DNA of 33,596 bases from Candidatus Gastranaerophilales bacterium (GTDB lineage: Bacteria; Cyanobacteriota; Vampirovibrionia; Gastranaerophilales; Gastranaerophilaceae), in NCBI GenBank assembly GCA_944323635.1, contig CALUTH010000005.1, positions 1 to 33,596 of the forward strand. The letters run 5' to 3'. Position numbers and translations under genes: made by a program. Below are positions 16,741 to 25,100 of the stretch, in pieces. Positions within the stretch are counted from its first letter, which is position 1; the number at the start of each line of letters is the position of its first letter. Under the pieces are notes generated by a model, which was given only the letters and a program-made list of their open reading frames with translations, did no database searches and was not told the DNA's origin.

Positions 16741-18189
16741 ATGAAGAAAATAATAGCGGGATTAATAGTTTTATCATTCGGGTTTATGAATACGCTACCG
16801 GTAATTGCCGCAAGTAAAGTTGAAAAAGCGCAGATAGAAACCGTAAAAACGGAAAAAAACGTTAAAAAACAAACCCGCGCAGAAAAAAGAGCACAAAAAC
16901 GCGCGGAAAAAGAAGCAAAAAAGATTAAACAGGCTAAAAATAAACTTGATTATATAAACATGCCATGGTTTGAACAATTTAACGACGATTATTTAAACGG
17001 GTATATTGTAAAAGCCATTCTAAACAACAAAGATGCCCAAATGGCTACAATTGCGGTTGATGAATACTATCAAGCTGCACGTGCACAACTTGCAGGAGAG
17101 CTTCCTACAGTTAATGCGGGCTTTCTCCCTGCATACACCCAGAGCGATATGCTCGGACCGCTTGACGGATGGTTTTTCGGACTGCCAATACTTGTTAACT
17201 ACGAGGCCGACTTATTCTTAAAAAACCATGATAAGACAAAATCTTCTAAAAAACTCTATGAAGCATCAATAATTGATGAACGCGCCGCATACATAAGCGT
17301 TGCATCAACAGTAGCAAGTGTATATTTAAACATTGTAAAACTTGATGAAGTTATTGATATTCAGGAAGAAATCGTCGAATTAAGAAAAGAAATATTTGAG
17401 TTAATGCAAATATCTAATGAAGAGGGTATTGTATCAACGTCAGACCTTGTTAAGGCACACAAATCCTATGTTGCGGGACAATCGGAATTAACGGACTTGA
17501 AGAAAAACCGTTCAATACTGCTCAACCAGCTTGCCGTATTAATCGGTGAAAGTTCAGACAAGGCAGAAACCTTTGAACGTGCAAAATACTCCGACATAAA
17601 ATTTGCAGGCGTTATCCCCGAGGAAATCCCGTCGGTCATCATCACTAAACGCCCCGATTTTATGAAAGCAGAAAAAATGGTTGAGAAATCAGGGATTGAT
17701 GTACGTGTTGCAAGAAAAGAGTTTCTCCCATCAATAAATATAGGAGGTTTCGGATTGTTTAATGCCTCTGATTTAGGCAGTTTATTTACAACAAATAATT
17801 TAATATGGGGATTAAGCGGCGGTATAATGGCAAATCTATTCAGGGGCGGAAGAAAAGTTGCAAATTTAAAAATGAAAAAAGCAGAATACGAACGTGTACT
17901 TAAAAACTACGAAAAAACAAACCTGATAGCAATTCAGGAAATCAATGATTCTATGGTATCAATCAAAAATGACCGCAAAAAATTTGATGACAACACCAAA
18001 ATCCTTAAACTGGAAATTCAGGATTACAAGCTTGCGGAACTTAAGTATGAAACAGGGGTTATGTCAAAACTCGACTTAAACCAGATGAGAGAAAACCTGC
18101 TTGATGTCAACAAGCTGATTGTCGATAATAACTGTGAATTGTGGGTTGATTATATTTCTTTGTATAAAGCGACAGGTACAAATCTTTAA
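16741..18189 (+). CDS. TolC/NodT-family outer-membrane efflux protein
   Basis: Outer-membrane channel for type I or tripartite efflux. The signal peptide (Lys-Lys start, core GLIVLSFGFM, cleavage near VIAA) ends at about residue 25. A strongly basic Lys/Arg/Ala/Glu linker (about 28-70) is unusual for the family. Then come two outer-membrane efflux repeats with the long coiled-coil helices (about 90-280 and 295-478). Characteristic elements are LPTVNAGFLPAYT, KRPDFMKAEKMV and EFLPSINIGGFG. ATG at 16741 with an AAGGA site. Probably works with the EmrA-type protein encoded divergently. The promoter was not assigned with confidence. Confidence 0.9.
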   Translation: MKKIIAGLIVLSFGFMNTLPVIAASKVEKAQIETVKTEKNVKKQTRAEKRAQKRAEKEAKKIKQAKNKLDYINMPWFEQFNDDYLNGYIVKAILNNKDAQMATIAVDEYYQAARAQLAGELPTVNAGFLPAYTQSDMLGPLDGWFFGLPILVNYEADLFLKNHDKTKSSKKLYEASIIDERAAYISVASTVASVYLNIVKLDEVIDIQEEIVELRKEIFELMQISNEEGIVSTSDLVKAHKSYVAGQSELTDLKKNRSILLNQLAVLIGESSDKAETFERAKYSDIKFAGVIPEEIPSVIITKRPDFMKAEKMVEKSGIDVRVARKEFLPSINIGGFGLFNASDLGSLFTTNNLIWGLSGGIMANLFRGGRKVANLKMKKAEYERVLKNYEKTNLIAIQEINDSMVSIKNDRKKFDDNTKILKLEIQDYKLAELKYETGVMSKLDLNQMRENLLDVNKLIVDNNCELWVDYISLYKATGTNL

Positions 18190-18194
18190 TACAT

Positions 18195-18282
18195 AAGGAG
18201 GATTTGTATAAATAACGCTTGTAATTTAATTCGCTTATATTACAATATTTAAACGGAGATTTAAATAGGATAGCCCCTTTTT
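18195..18282 (+). other. Orphan Shine-Dalgarno after the TolC gene
   Basis: AAGGAGG (18195-18201) is a near-perfect ribosome site, but no ATG or GTG ORF follows; a TTG six bases on opens only three codons. A 7-bp inverted repeat TTGTAAT/ATTACAA (18219-18245) lies further on without a T run. This may mark the start of a lost downstream gene. Confidence 0.4.
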
Positions 18283-18570
18283 ATGGAAGACAGCAGAAAC
18301 GAGCAGCGCGCAGGCGCGGTTGATACTAACGATATTTTACACGCGGCAGGAAACAATTTTCCGCTGTTTTATAACAGTCAGTACGATCTGGGCAAACACC
18401 TGACCGCGCTGGAAGAACCTGCAGCCGCACCGGTTAAGCAGGACGGGCATTTCACACTTGCCAGAATGAATATCTCAACCAAAAGCGTCACACCGCCTGA
18501 AATGAACCTGAATAAGCCCAGGAGAAATTTTTTGTTTATTAACTCCGGGGGAGGGGTAAATAAGGGCTGA
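18283..18570 (+). CDS. Unrecognised GC-richer small ORF (95 aa), possibly a remnant
   Basis: The frame runs from ATG at 18283 to TGA at 18568. It is markedly richer in G+C than its surroundings, with CTG, GCC and CCG codons uncommon elsewhere in the window. The product is polar, with segments LGKHLTALEEPAAAPVKQDG and RNFLFINSGGGVNKG. No domain was recognised and no convincing ribosome site precedes it. Its 3' part overlaps the abnormal tail of the RhuM-like frame on the other strand. It may be a piece of acquired DNA, an N-terminal remnant, or non-coding. Confidence 0.3.
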   Translation: MEDSRNEQRAGAVDTNDILHAAGNNFPLFYNSQYDLGKHLTALEEPAAAPVKQDGHFTLARMNISTKSVTPPEMNLNKPRRNFLFINSGGGVNKG

Positions 18571-19035
18571 TGAGGTGCAGATACGCCCAAAAGTGTCTTG
18601 CAAAGTTTTTACTTTGTCTTGTTCTTGTTTGAGTTTTTTTTCATTGATTACATAACCCTTTGTCAAATATTCTTTTAAGGTCGAAGTTGCCCAAATCCTA
18701 AATTGAGTTGCTCTGCTTGAATTAACTCTATAGCCGACAGAAATTATTGCATCAAGATTATAAAATTGTGTTAATTTGCTTTGTGTTTTGCCCTTGATAG
18801 CCCCGTGTTTTGTGGTTGTTTCCAAAACGGAAATAACCACTTCTTCTTTTAGTTCTCCCTCTTTAAAAATATTCTTTAAATGTTTGCTTATTGCAGGTGT
18901 TTTGACGCCAAACAGTTCTGCCATGCCTTTTTGCGTAAGCCATATTGTCTCATCCTCCAGATGAGCGTCAATACTAACACTTCCATCCGGACTTTTGTAT
19001 ATTAATATTTCACCTTTATTTTCCATATTATCCAT
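18475..19035 (-). pseudogene. RhuM-like gene, 3' truncated
   Basis: About 145 N-terminal residues match the RhuM family (DNA-binding-like proteins often found in pathogenicity islands and near mobile elements): DETIWLTQKGMAELFGVKTP, then AISKHLKNIF, NLDAIISVGYRVNS and ATQFRIWATSTLKEYLTKGY. Intact family members are about 300 residues or longer. Here homology stops near LKQEQDKVKTLQDTFG, and the remaining 30-40 codons (ending VHFRRCDAFG) read into the GC-richer segment and look unrelated. It lies 35 bases after the GH57 gene on the same strand. The break point coincides with the composition change, so an insertion or deletion probably removed the C-terminal half. Confidence 0.75.
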
Positions 19036-19070
19036 TAAACATCATCCATCAAACTTCCGCCCTGCGGTTT

Positions 19071-21350
19071 TTAAGTTTCAATATCTTTGACATCATTTTC
19101 CGTAACGGTCTTTGCCGGACGTTTCAGGACAAGAAGGGCATCATTAGGGATATAGGTATCTTTAATCCCGTTGTCCGAGGTTGCAAAGAACATTTCCAGA
19201 GTATCGCCGCTGTTTATTCCCAAATCCGCAAACGGGAGTTTAATATCTATGACATCCTCGTACTTAATCTCTATATTATTTATCCCCTCAAGGCGCCAGC
19301 AATTCTCTTCACGCACACTGAGAAACCTTATCGGGAAGAGTTCATCTTTAATAATTATCAGCAGAAGTTCGTTGTTAAACTTTTCTTTTACTATAAGCGA
19401 GTTTTCTTCATTTTTGTCAATAAGTCTTATTGGCGCACGCGGAGTGATTACCGACGCATTCCGTGTATAAATATGGAACTGGTTGATTTTTTTTGAAAGC
19501 TTTTCGGAATTTTTGTTGGTATAAATCCGCAGATAAATATTTTCTGTATCATTGCAGAACGATATTTTGTCAAAAATCTTGTTTTCCTGATAAACAGGTC
19601 CGTCAGGGATAATTATGCTGCCCGCATTGCTCCAGTTTGTATCAGAAGAAAGCCTGCCGTCAATAATTTGTGTTTGCAAAGCCTCCGGATACTTCATCCC
19701 GAGGTCGTTTGTTGTAATAAACGGAGTTTCAAGATATTCCGGCGGATTTGTGCCGAGAATTTTGTAAATATTTTTCAGCCGCTCCCTGAAAATATAGTCG
19801 AAAATATAATCCTGCCCTGAATTGTTAGGTTCGCCGTACCACCAGAACCAGTCGCTGCCCTGACAGATATAGAGTTCGTTCATCGCGTCATCAAACAACG
19901 ATTTAGGAATATCGCGGTGTTCTTTTTTGTATGCAAAAACATCATCGCGGACATGCTTTACGCTCGCCCAGGCGGTATTCTTTTCTTTATCGCCTATCCA
20001 GTAGCGGAAACTGTTGTTAATCCAGGAGCCTGCATAAATCTTTTTCAGTTCTTTTTTATGCCTATCCTGTTTTATATAATCGCTGATAAGGACTGTTTCA
20101 AGGCTCGGGTCGTTTTCTATTTCCGAATAAATTGTATCCAAAAACTCTGTACCATCATTGTCATACCGCTCCCAACAATTTTCACCGTCCAGCGCAATTG
20201 TAAGCAGGTGGGTATCGTCGGGAGAGACTAAAAGTTTGGATTGAATTGATTTTATTTTGTCGTACAAATCCCTTGCAGCCATTTTGTTATCAATGTTTGC
20301 ATATTCGAAGTTTATAAGATTTGCAAGCGAGCGGTCTCTAAAGATAATATCTACGGGCGCATACTTGTCTTTAAATTCGTAAACTTTTACCAGTTGGTAA
20401 GGGTCTTCAAGATTGCTTTTAAAATCCCTTATAAACGGAAAATCAATTGATTCGGATAAGATTGCCTCGTCCGATATAGTCCACTCAATCCCTTCCTGCG
20501 CAAGCGTGTTCAGGGTTCTGTTACTCAAACAGAGTTCAGGCGGCCATAAACCTTTCGGGCGGACGCCGAAAACCTCTTCTATCCTGTCAAGCCCCGAACG
20601 AATTTGTTTTTTCGCATCCAGTGACATATTAAACCGCGGCGGCAGCCCTTCCATAGTATCGGCATCTCTTAAGACCGCTTTAATATCCTGCAAAACAGGA
20701 AGTATCGGGTGATAGTAAGGGCTGGTCGTAATCTCTATCCGCCCTTCATCTAGAAACCTTTTATAAGCGGGAATTATATCACCCATTATTTTCAAATGCA
20801 GGCGGATGATGTTCCGGCGGTCATCGAACGAAAACCCTTCCCGCTTATCAAATAAATACCTGTATTCAGGGTAGCGGCTTTTGTGAGAGGAGTCAACCCA
20901 CGCAAGATTAAACAGCGCCATCAGGTCGGAATAATCCTGACTTGTAAAATCTTCAAGGTTCGCTTCCTGTGTCCTGAACCGTTTTTTATAAAGCTGTGTA
21001 TACCGCTCGCTTTTTAAAATCATTGTTTCATAGTTTGCGGTAAAAAAGTTATTCAGGATAAAGGCTTTTTCGTCATCTGTCAATTCATCAACATCAGAGA
21101 GGGTCAAATCCTGCTGCACGTCGGTGTAACCGTCTTCTACATAACTCAAGATTGAATCAATGAGTGAAGGGACGATATTAAAATTAAGTTTTAATGAAGG
21201 GAATTTCTCAAGAAAAAGCAGCATATCAAGATAATCTTTGACCGCATGCAAACGTACATACGGCATAAGAAAAGTATCTTCCAGCTGATATACCGGCTGA
21301 TGAAGATGCCAGTAAAACGCAACAGACAGTTTATTTAAATCCTTCATCAT
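19071..21350 (-). CDS. Glycoside hydrolase family 57 (amylopullulanase/alpha-amylase type)
   Basis: Retaining alpha-glucan hydrolase or transferase of family GH57. The family blocks are visible: FYWHLHQPVY (H15, H17), GLWPPELCLS with the nucleophile Glu at about 272, and LTIALDGENCWERY with the acid Asp at about 388. The (beta/alpha)7 barrel spans about residues 8-430. A helical region and a C-terminal beta-rich part (about 590-750, DUF-like) follow, a usual layout for 700-800-residue GH57 proteins annotated as amylopullulanase. No signal peptide, so it is probably cytosolic and acts on internal alpha-glucan. The ATGs at 21350 and 21347 have no Shine-Dalgarno site and lie right after a promoter, suggesting a leaderless message. 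Confidence 0.93.
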   Translation of the reverse strand: MMKDLNKLSVAFYWHLHQPVYQLEDTFLMPYVRLHAVKDYLDMLLFLEKFPSLKLNFNIVPSLIDSILSYVEDGYTDVQQDLTLSDVDELTDDEKAFILNNFFTANYETMILKSERYTQLYKKRFRTQEANLEDFTSQDYSDLMALFNLAWVDSSHKSRYPEYRYLFDKREGFSFDDRRNIIRLHLKIMGDIIPAYKRFLDEGRIEITTSPYYHPILPVLQDIKAVLRDADTMEGLPPRFNMSLDAKKQIRSGLDRIEEVFGVRPKGLWPPELCLSNRTLNTLAQEGIEWTISDEAILSESIDFPFIRDFKSNLEDPYQLVKVYEFKDKYAPVDIIFRDRSLANLINFEYANIDNKMAARDLYDKIKSIQSKLLVSPDDTHLLTIALDGENCWERYDNDGTEFLDTIYSEIENDPSLETVLISDYIKQDRHKKELKKIYAGSWINNSFRYWIGDKEKNTAWASVKHVRDDVFAYKKEHRDIPKSLFDDAMNELYICQGSDWFWWYGEPNNSGQDYIFDYIFRERLKNIYKILGTNPPEYLETPFITTNDLGMKYPEALQTQIIDGRLSSDTNWSNAGSIIIPDGPVYQENKIFDKISFCNDTENIYLRIYTNKNSEKLSKKINQFHIYTRNASVITPRAPIRLIDKNEENSLIVKEKFNNELLLIIIKDELFPIRFLSVREENCWRLEGINNIEIKYEDVIDIKLPFADLGINSGDTLEMFFATSDNGIKDTYIPNDALLVLKRPAKTVTENDVKDIET

Positions 21351-21359
21351 GACAATGTG

Positions 21360-21388
21360 ATTATACTACAGATTTGGGATTAAGCCAA
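21360..21388 (-). promoter_or_regulatory. Promoter of GH57, predicting a leaderless mRNA
   Basis: Minus strand: TTGGCT (21388-21383) and TATAAT (21365-21360) separated by 17 bases. Transcription should start near 21353, only about three bases before the ATG at 21350. Confidence 0.6.
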
Positions 21389-21419
21389 CATTAGGGAAGT
21401 GAAAAACTCCCTTATCCCA

Positions 21420-21650
21420 TTCAAGGGCACAACTGTCCATGATAAATTATTTTGTCATGCTGAACTTGGCTCTTGCTCACTCGCGTTAAACGGCATTACG
21501 GGCAAAATTCCCATTTTGCCCTTCAGCCTCTGCTCATTCGCGCTTCGGCATCTTGCCAACTTGGCGTTATACTTGATTTCCGGTAAGATCCCGAAACAAG
21601 TTCGGGATGACAGTTTAGTATTATATGTCGGGCTTTAGCCCGACAAAAAA
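21420..21650. repeat. Cluster of palindromes (REP-like intergenic element)
   Basis: The space between GH57 and the 119-residue ORF is packed with hairpins: GGGCAAAAT/ATTTTGCCC (21500-21521), GCCAA/TTGGC (21555-21565), ATCCCGAA/TTCGGGAT (21588-21608) and GTCGGGCT/AGCCCGAC (21627-21644). The phrases GTCATGCTGAACTTG and CAAGTTCGGGATGACA are of the kind found in dispersed bacterial intergenic repeats. A plus-strand open frame across it is low in coding character. One of the hairpins may terminate the giant-gene transcript, but none has a T run. Confidence 0.6.
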
Positions 21651-21662
21651 CTTGTAGGCTGC

Positions 21663-22022
21663 TTATACCCTATTTTTGTTATTAAAAAACTCGGCTACGG
21701 CTTTTTGGATTTCCGGTGCGTTTTGGCGCGTCCAGGAACTATCAATATCCCGTGCTGCTTTGGGAATTAATTGCTTTTCTTTCAGATATGCGATAAGCTC
21801 TTTTGCATCAGTATCCGATACCAGACCTTTTAAAATAATTTGAAAACTGCCTGGGCGGTTGACATGGTCCAACATTGAACATCCGACTATGGTTACGCCT
21901 TTTTCATTGTTGTAAACTGAATATCCGATGTGATAATCGGGTGTCCAATACATGGCGCTGTTATCGCATATACCAACATCTACATGGAAACTATTATTCT
22001 CTGTTATTTGTGTATATCCCAT
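21663..22022 (-). CDS. 119-aa protein in frame with, and related to, the end of the giant protein
   Basis: No database family was recognised. The ATG at 22022 has an AGGGA site eight bases upstream, so independent translation is possible. However, the frame is open for 33 further codons upstream to the TGA that ends the giant gene, and it is the same frame. Those codons read plausibly as protein (NAVTTVDNIQPDDVICQGNF). By eye the region YSVYNNEKGVTIVG, then GSFQIILKGLVSDTDAKELI, resembles the giant protein's last module (YAVKYNADQTETIMVIG, then SNVTLKVSGYVPEANVEKLA). Alternatives: a duplicated C-terminal domain cut off by a nonsense change, a product of stop read-through, or a separate partner (for example immunity) protein. 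No signal peptide or membrane span. Confidence 0.7.
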   Translation of the reverse strand: MGYTQITENNSFHVDVGICDNSAMYWTPDYHIGYSVYNNEKGVTIVGCSMLDHVNRPGSFQIILKGLVSDTDAKELIAYLKEKQLIPKAARDIDSSWTRQNAPEIQKAVAEFFNNKNRV

Positions 22023-22121
22023 AAAGTTTCCCTGACAAATTACGTCATCAGGCTGTATATTATCTACCGTTGTTACTGCATTGGAGTAATGCTCAAACCC
22101 TCTCCCTCTTGCGCCAAGCGT

Positions 22122-25100
22122 TCAGTTATTATCAGCGGCGGCTTTACCTGCCGGAGCGGATGACTTGTTGTCAGCGACAGATGCCCGCGGTGACGGAGCA
22201 GGAGCAGCATCACTTAAAATATCAGCAAACCCTTTATGCCCAAGCATCTCAATCTTGCTTAACATACCGGTAAAGTCTCCGAGCTTTGCGATATTCTCCT
22301 GCACATATTGAGCAAGTTTTTCTACATTTGCCTCCGGTACATAACCGCTGACTTTGAGTGTCACATTAGACCCTTGCCGTCCCGGAAGTCCTATAACCAT
22401 AATTGTTTCTGTTTGGTCTGCATTATATTTAACGGCATAAGGTCTGCTGCCGCCACCCGGCACTCCCTCTGTTAACCATCTGCGCACATCGGGTACAGAA
22501 CTTGCATTTCCGGCAAGATTTTTAAATCCATTAGTATAATCAATACAGGTTGAAATACTTATATCATTAGCAGAAAATCTGACAGTACCGGTATGTGTAG
22601 AACTTGCGGCAGGAGCAGCAGTGCCGCGGATTTCTCTGTTTTTCTTATTCAGCATAGCCTGCAACCTGCTTTTTTCTTCCCCATCGGGCATTCTGTTTAA
22701 TTTTGCCTGTATTCTGTCTAATTCTGATTGGTTTTTAGCCCCTGTGATTTCATCACCAAGTGTAGAATAGGCAGAAGTAGAAGTATTACTTGTTTTGATG
22801 GGCGCAAGCCCATCTTTATACAAGCTTCTATTATTAACATCGTAGTAATATTTTGCATAATCATCTACATTACCCGGCGTTGTTGATGCGCTTCTGTTAT
22901 GCATTGCATCAAATATAGCGCTTGTCCCATCGCTAAATCTTACAGTGTTCCAAGCATGACCGCCTCCGCCATTTTGGCTATAAAAATTGCCGCGCTGTAA
23001 TTCAACCTTCAGACCTATTTCATCGCCAAGAATCTTATACAGCAGGCTTCTATGACGGCAAACTGCTATAGGCGGCTTATTAGTTACAATATCACCAAGC
23101 AGTACATCCTGCCCTTTATGCGCCGCCTCCCATGCATTAAGATTATTCATGGCACTATGACCATCACCTGTCAATCTATGCACGTACTCCTGCAGGTATT
23201 GAGCTTTTTGTTTTTCAGTCATATTTGCAGTCTTAGACTTGATATCATTGATTAATTGCTGTAATTTTTTATCCCGCGTCCTATCAACAACAATGGTTTC
23301 TCTGTAAATTTTTTCAGGGTTTGTTATGTTACCGTTGGTATCAAATCGGACACTCCTGCCGGCGTCTCTGTAACCATCCGATACTTTTTCTCCAACATTA
23401 ATTCTATGTGTTGCATTAAAATTAATAGCCTGAGCAATCCCACCCGATGCATCCGCATGCATAGCAGCCTGTCTGCCGCTATTGTTAACCGGCTGTGCAG
23501 GTTGCTGCGGAGCAGGGGTTTCAACAGGTGTTGAAGGAGTATCTACTGCCGTTTTATAATATTCGTCGGCAAAGTATTTTTTAAATGCATCAGGCTGCAA
23601 ACGCTGTGCTGCGTGGTCCAACATTCCGTGCGGCATTGTTTTCATGCCGGCACGTGTTAAAAGTGTATTTATTTCGTTCATAAACAATGAATTATTGATT
23701 TGACCGTAGGGTCTTGCGTTTGCTGCATATTGATAATGTTCCGCAAGTTTATACAATATTTCTTTTTCCGAGGCGCCGCGCTCAATCAAATCAAGCGCCT
23801 CTTTTGCCGTTCTGTGCATTTCTTTATAATAATATTTTTCAAGCCCTGCGGCATCGGGATAATAATGCACATACCCGCCGTTAAAATACATATCTGAAGG
23901 TTGATACTCTTCGGGGATACCTTTCAGTTTAACCCGCTGGGTTTCATTTGTAACACGGTACGGATCGCCATATTTACGCGCAATTGCTTCAACCTCCTGC
24001 GCTTCCTTCAAGCGTAAGTTTCTCAACGAACCGCTTTTACGGATCTCTCCGGGGTGAATATCCAGACTGCCGCCGCCTGCCTTTGAATACCATTCATGGC
24101 GTCCGTCTTTACCGGCATAAGCTATTTGGTGCGCACGGTTCATTGTTGCTATATAGCTGTCCAAATCTCTGGTATAATCACCCGATTCTATAGCATCATT
24201 AAAGTGTGCGCGTGCTTCTCGTGATGTTCTTACATAGTCGGCGTTAACAGTTTTTCCGTTGTTACCCGCCGTTCTTACCAGTTCGTCTTCATTAATTACC
24301 GGCAATTCTTCTCTTAACGCAGAGCCGTTTGAAGAAATATCACGGACAACAATTCTGTCGCCTACCAATTGGATTTCAAGGTGCTTTCTGGAAACCCTGT
24401 TATAAGCATCCGGTATCTGAATATCTCCGCTGCGCCCCACTGTGTGAATCCTGCCGTCGCTTAAAATTTCTCTAATCCTCGGGTCTGACAAATCAAGTAC
24501 AAACTGTCCGCCCAGAACTATTTTGGAATCAGATGCAACCGTCACCTTCTTGCTATAAGGAAGCGCTGTATCTTCAGCACTCGTAGGAGCCTTATGATGA
24601 ACACCTGCCCTGCGGGAAGAAGATGACTGCATATTTTGGACACTGTCACCAAGCTTTGCCAGTTTCTGTTTAACCATTGTCTGCAAATTATTAATTATAT
24701 TCTGAATTTTTACTTTAACATCACCTGTAACGTTAGCAGCAATTGTTTTTAAGTCGGTAATTAATGTTTCACATTTATTTAACAGGGCTTTCCCGCGTTC
24801 TTTAACCGTTTTTGTATCAACGGCTGCAATATCTGCCGCCTCAGACATAACTTTTTTAATTCTTTTTTTACAATTTTTCCAGAGTTTGCGGATTTCTCTG
24901 GGGATTGATTTCCGTGAAATTGAATCTACATCGTCTTTTATACTTTCCGGTTTAACCTCGTCTTCCGGTTTAACATTTGCCGGATCATTATTTTTAACTG
25001 CCGCAGAGTTTTCCGGTGTGTCAACAGATTCATCAGGACGTACCTCTGCAGGTGCTTCGCTTTTAACAGCAGCAGGCGGTTCAGGAGTATCTGCGGGTTC

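Noticed and set aside
18378-18590. 70-codon minus-strand ORF overlapping the RhuM tail
   Set aside because: Third overlapping frame in the same GC-richer block, with no ribosome site and no recognisable pattern.
21399-21638. 79-codon plus-strand ORF between GH57 and the 119-residue gene
   Set aside because: It runs through the palindrome cluster; its codons simply spell the repeats.
22122-22124. Genome-wide UGA recoding as explanation of the in-frame TGA
   Set aside because: Other genes in the window end normally in TGA with start codons overlapping it (13303-13305 and 29638-29640), so TGA acts as a stop.
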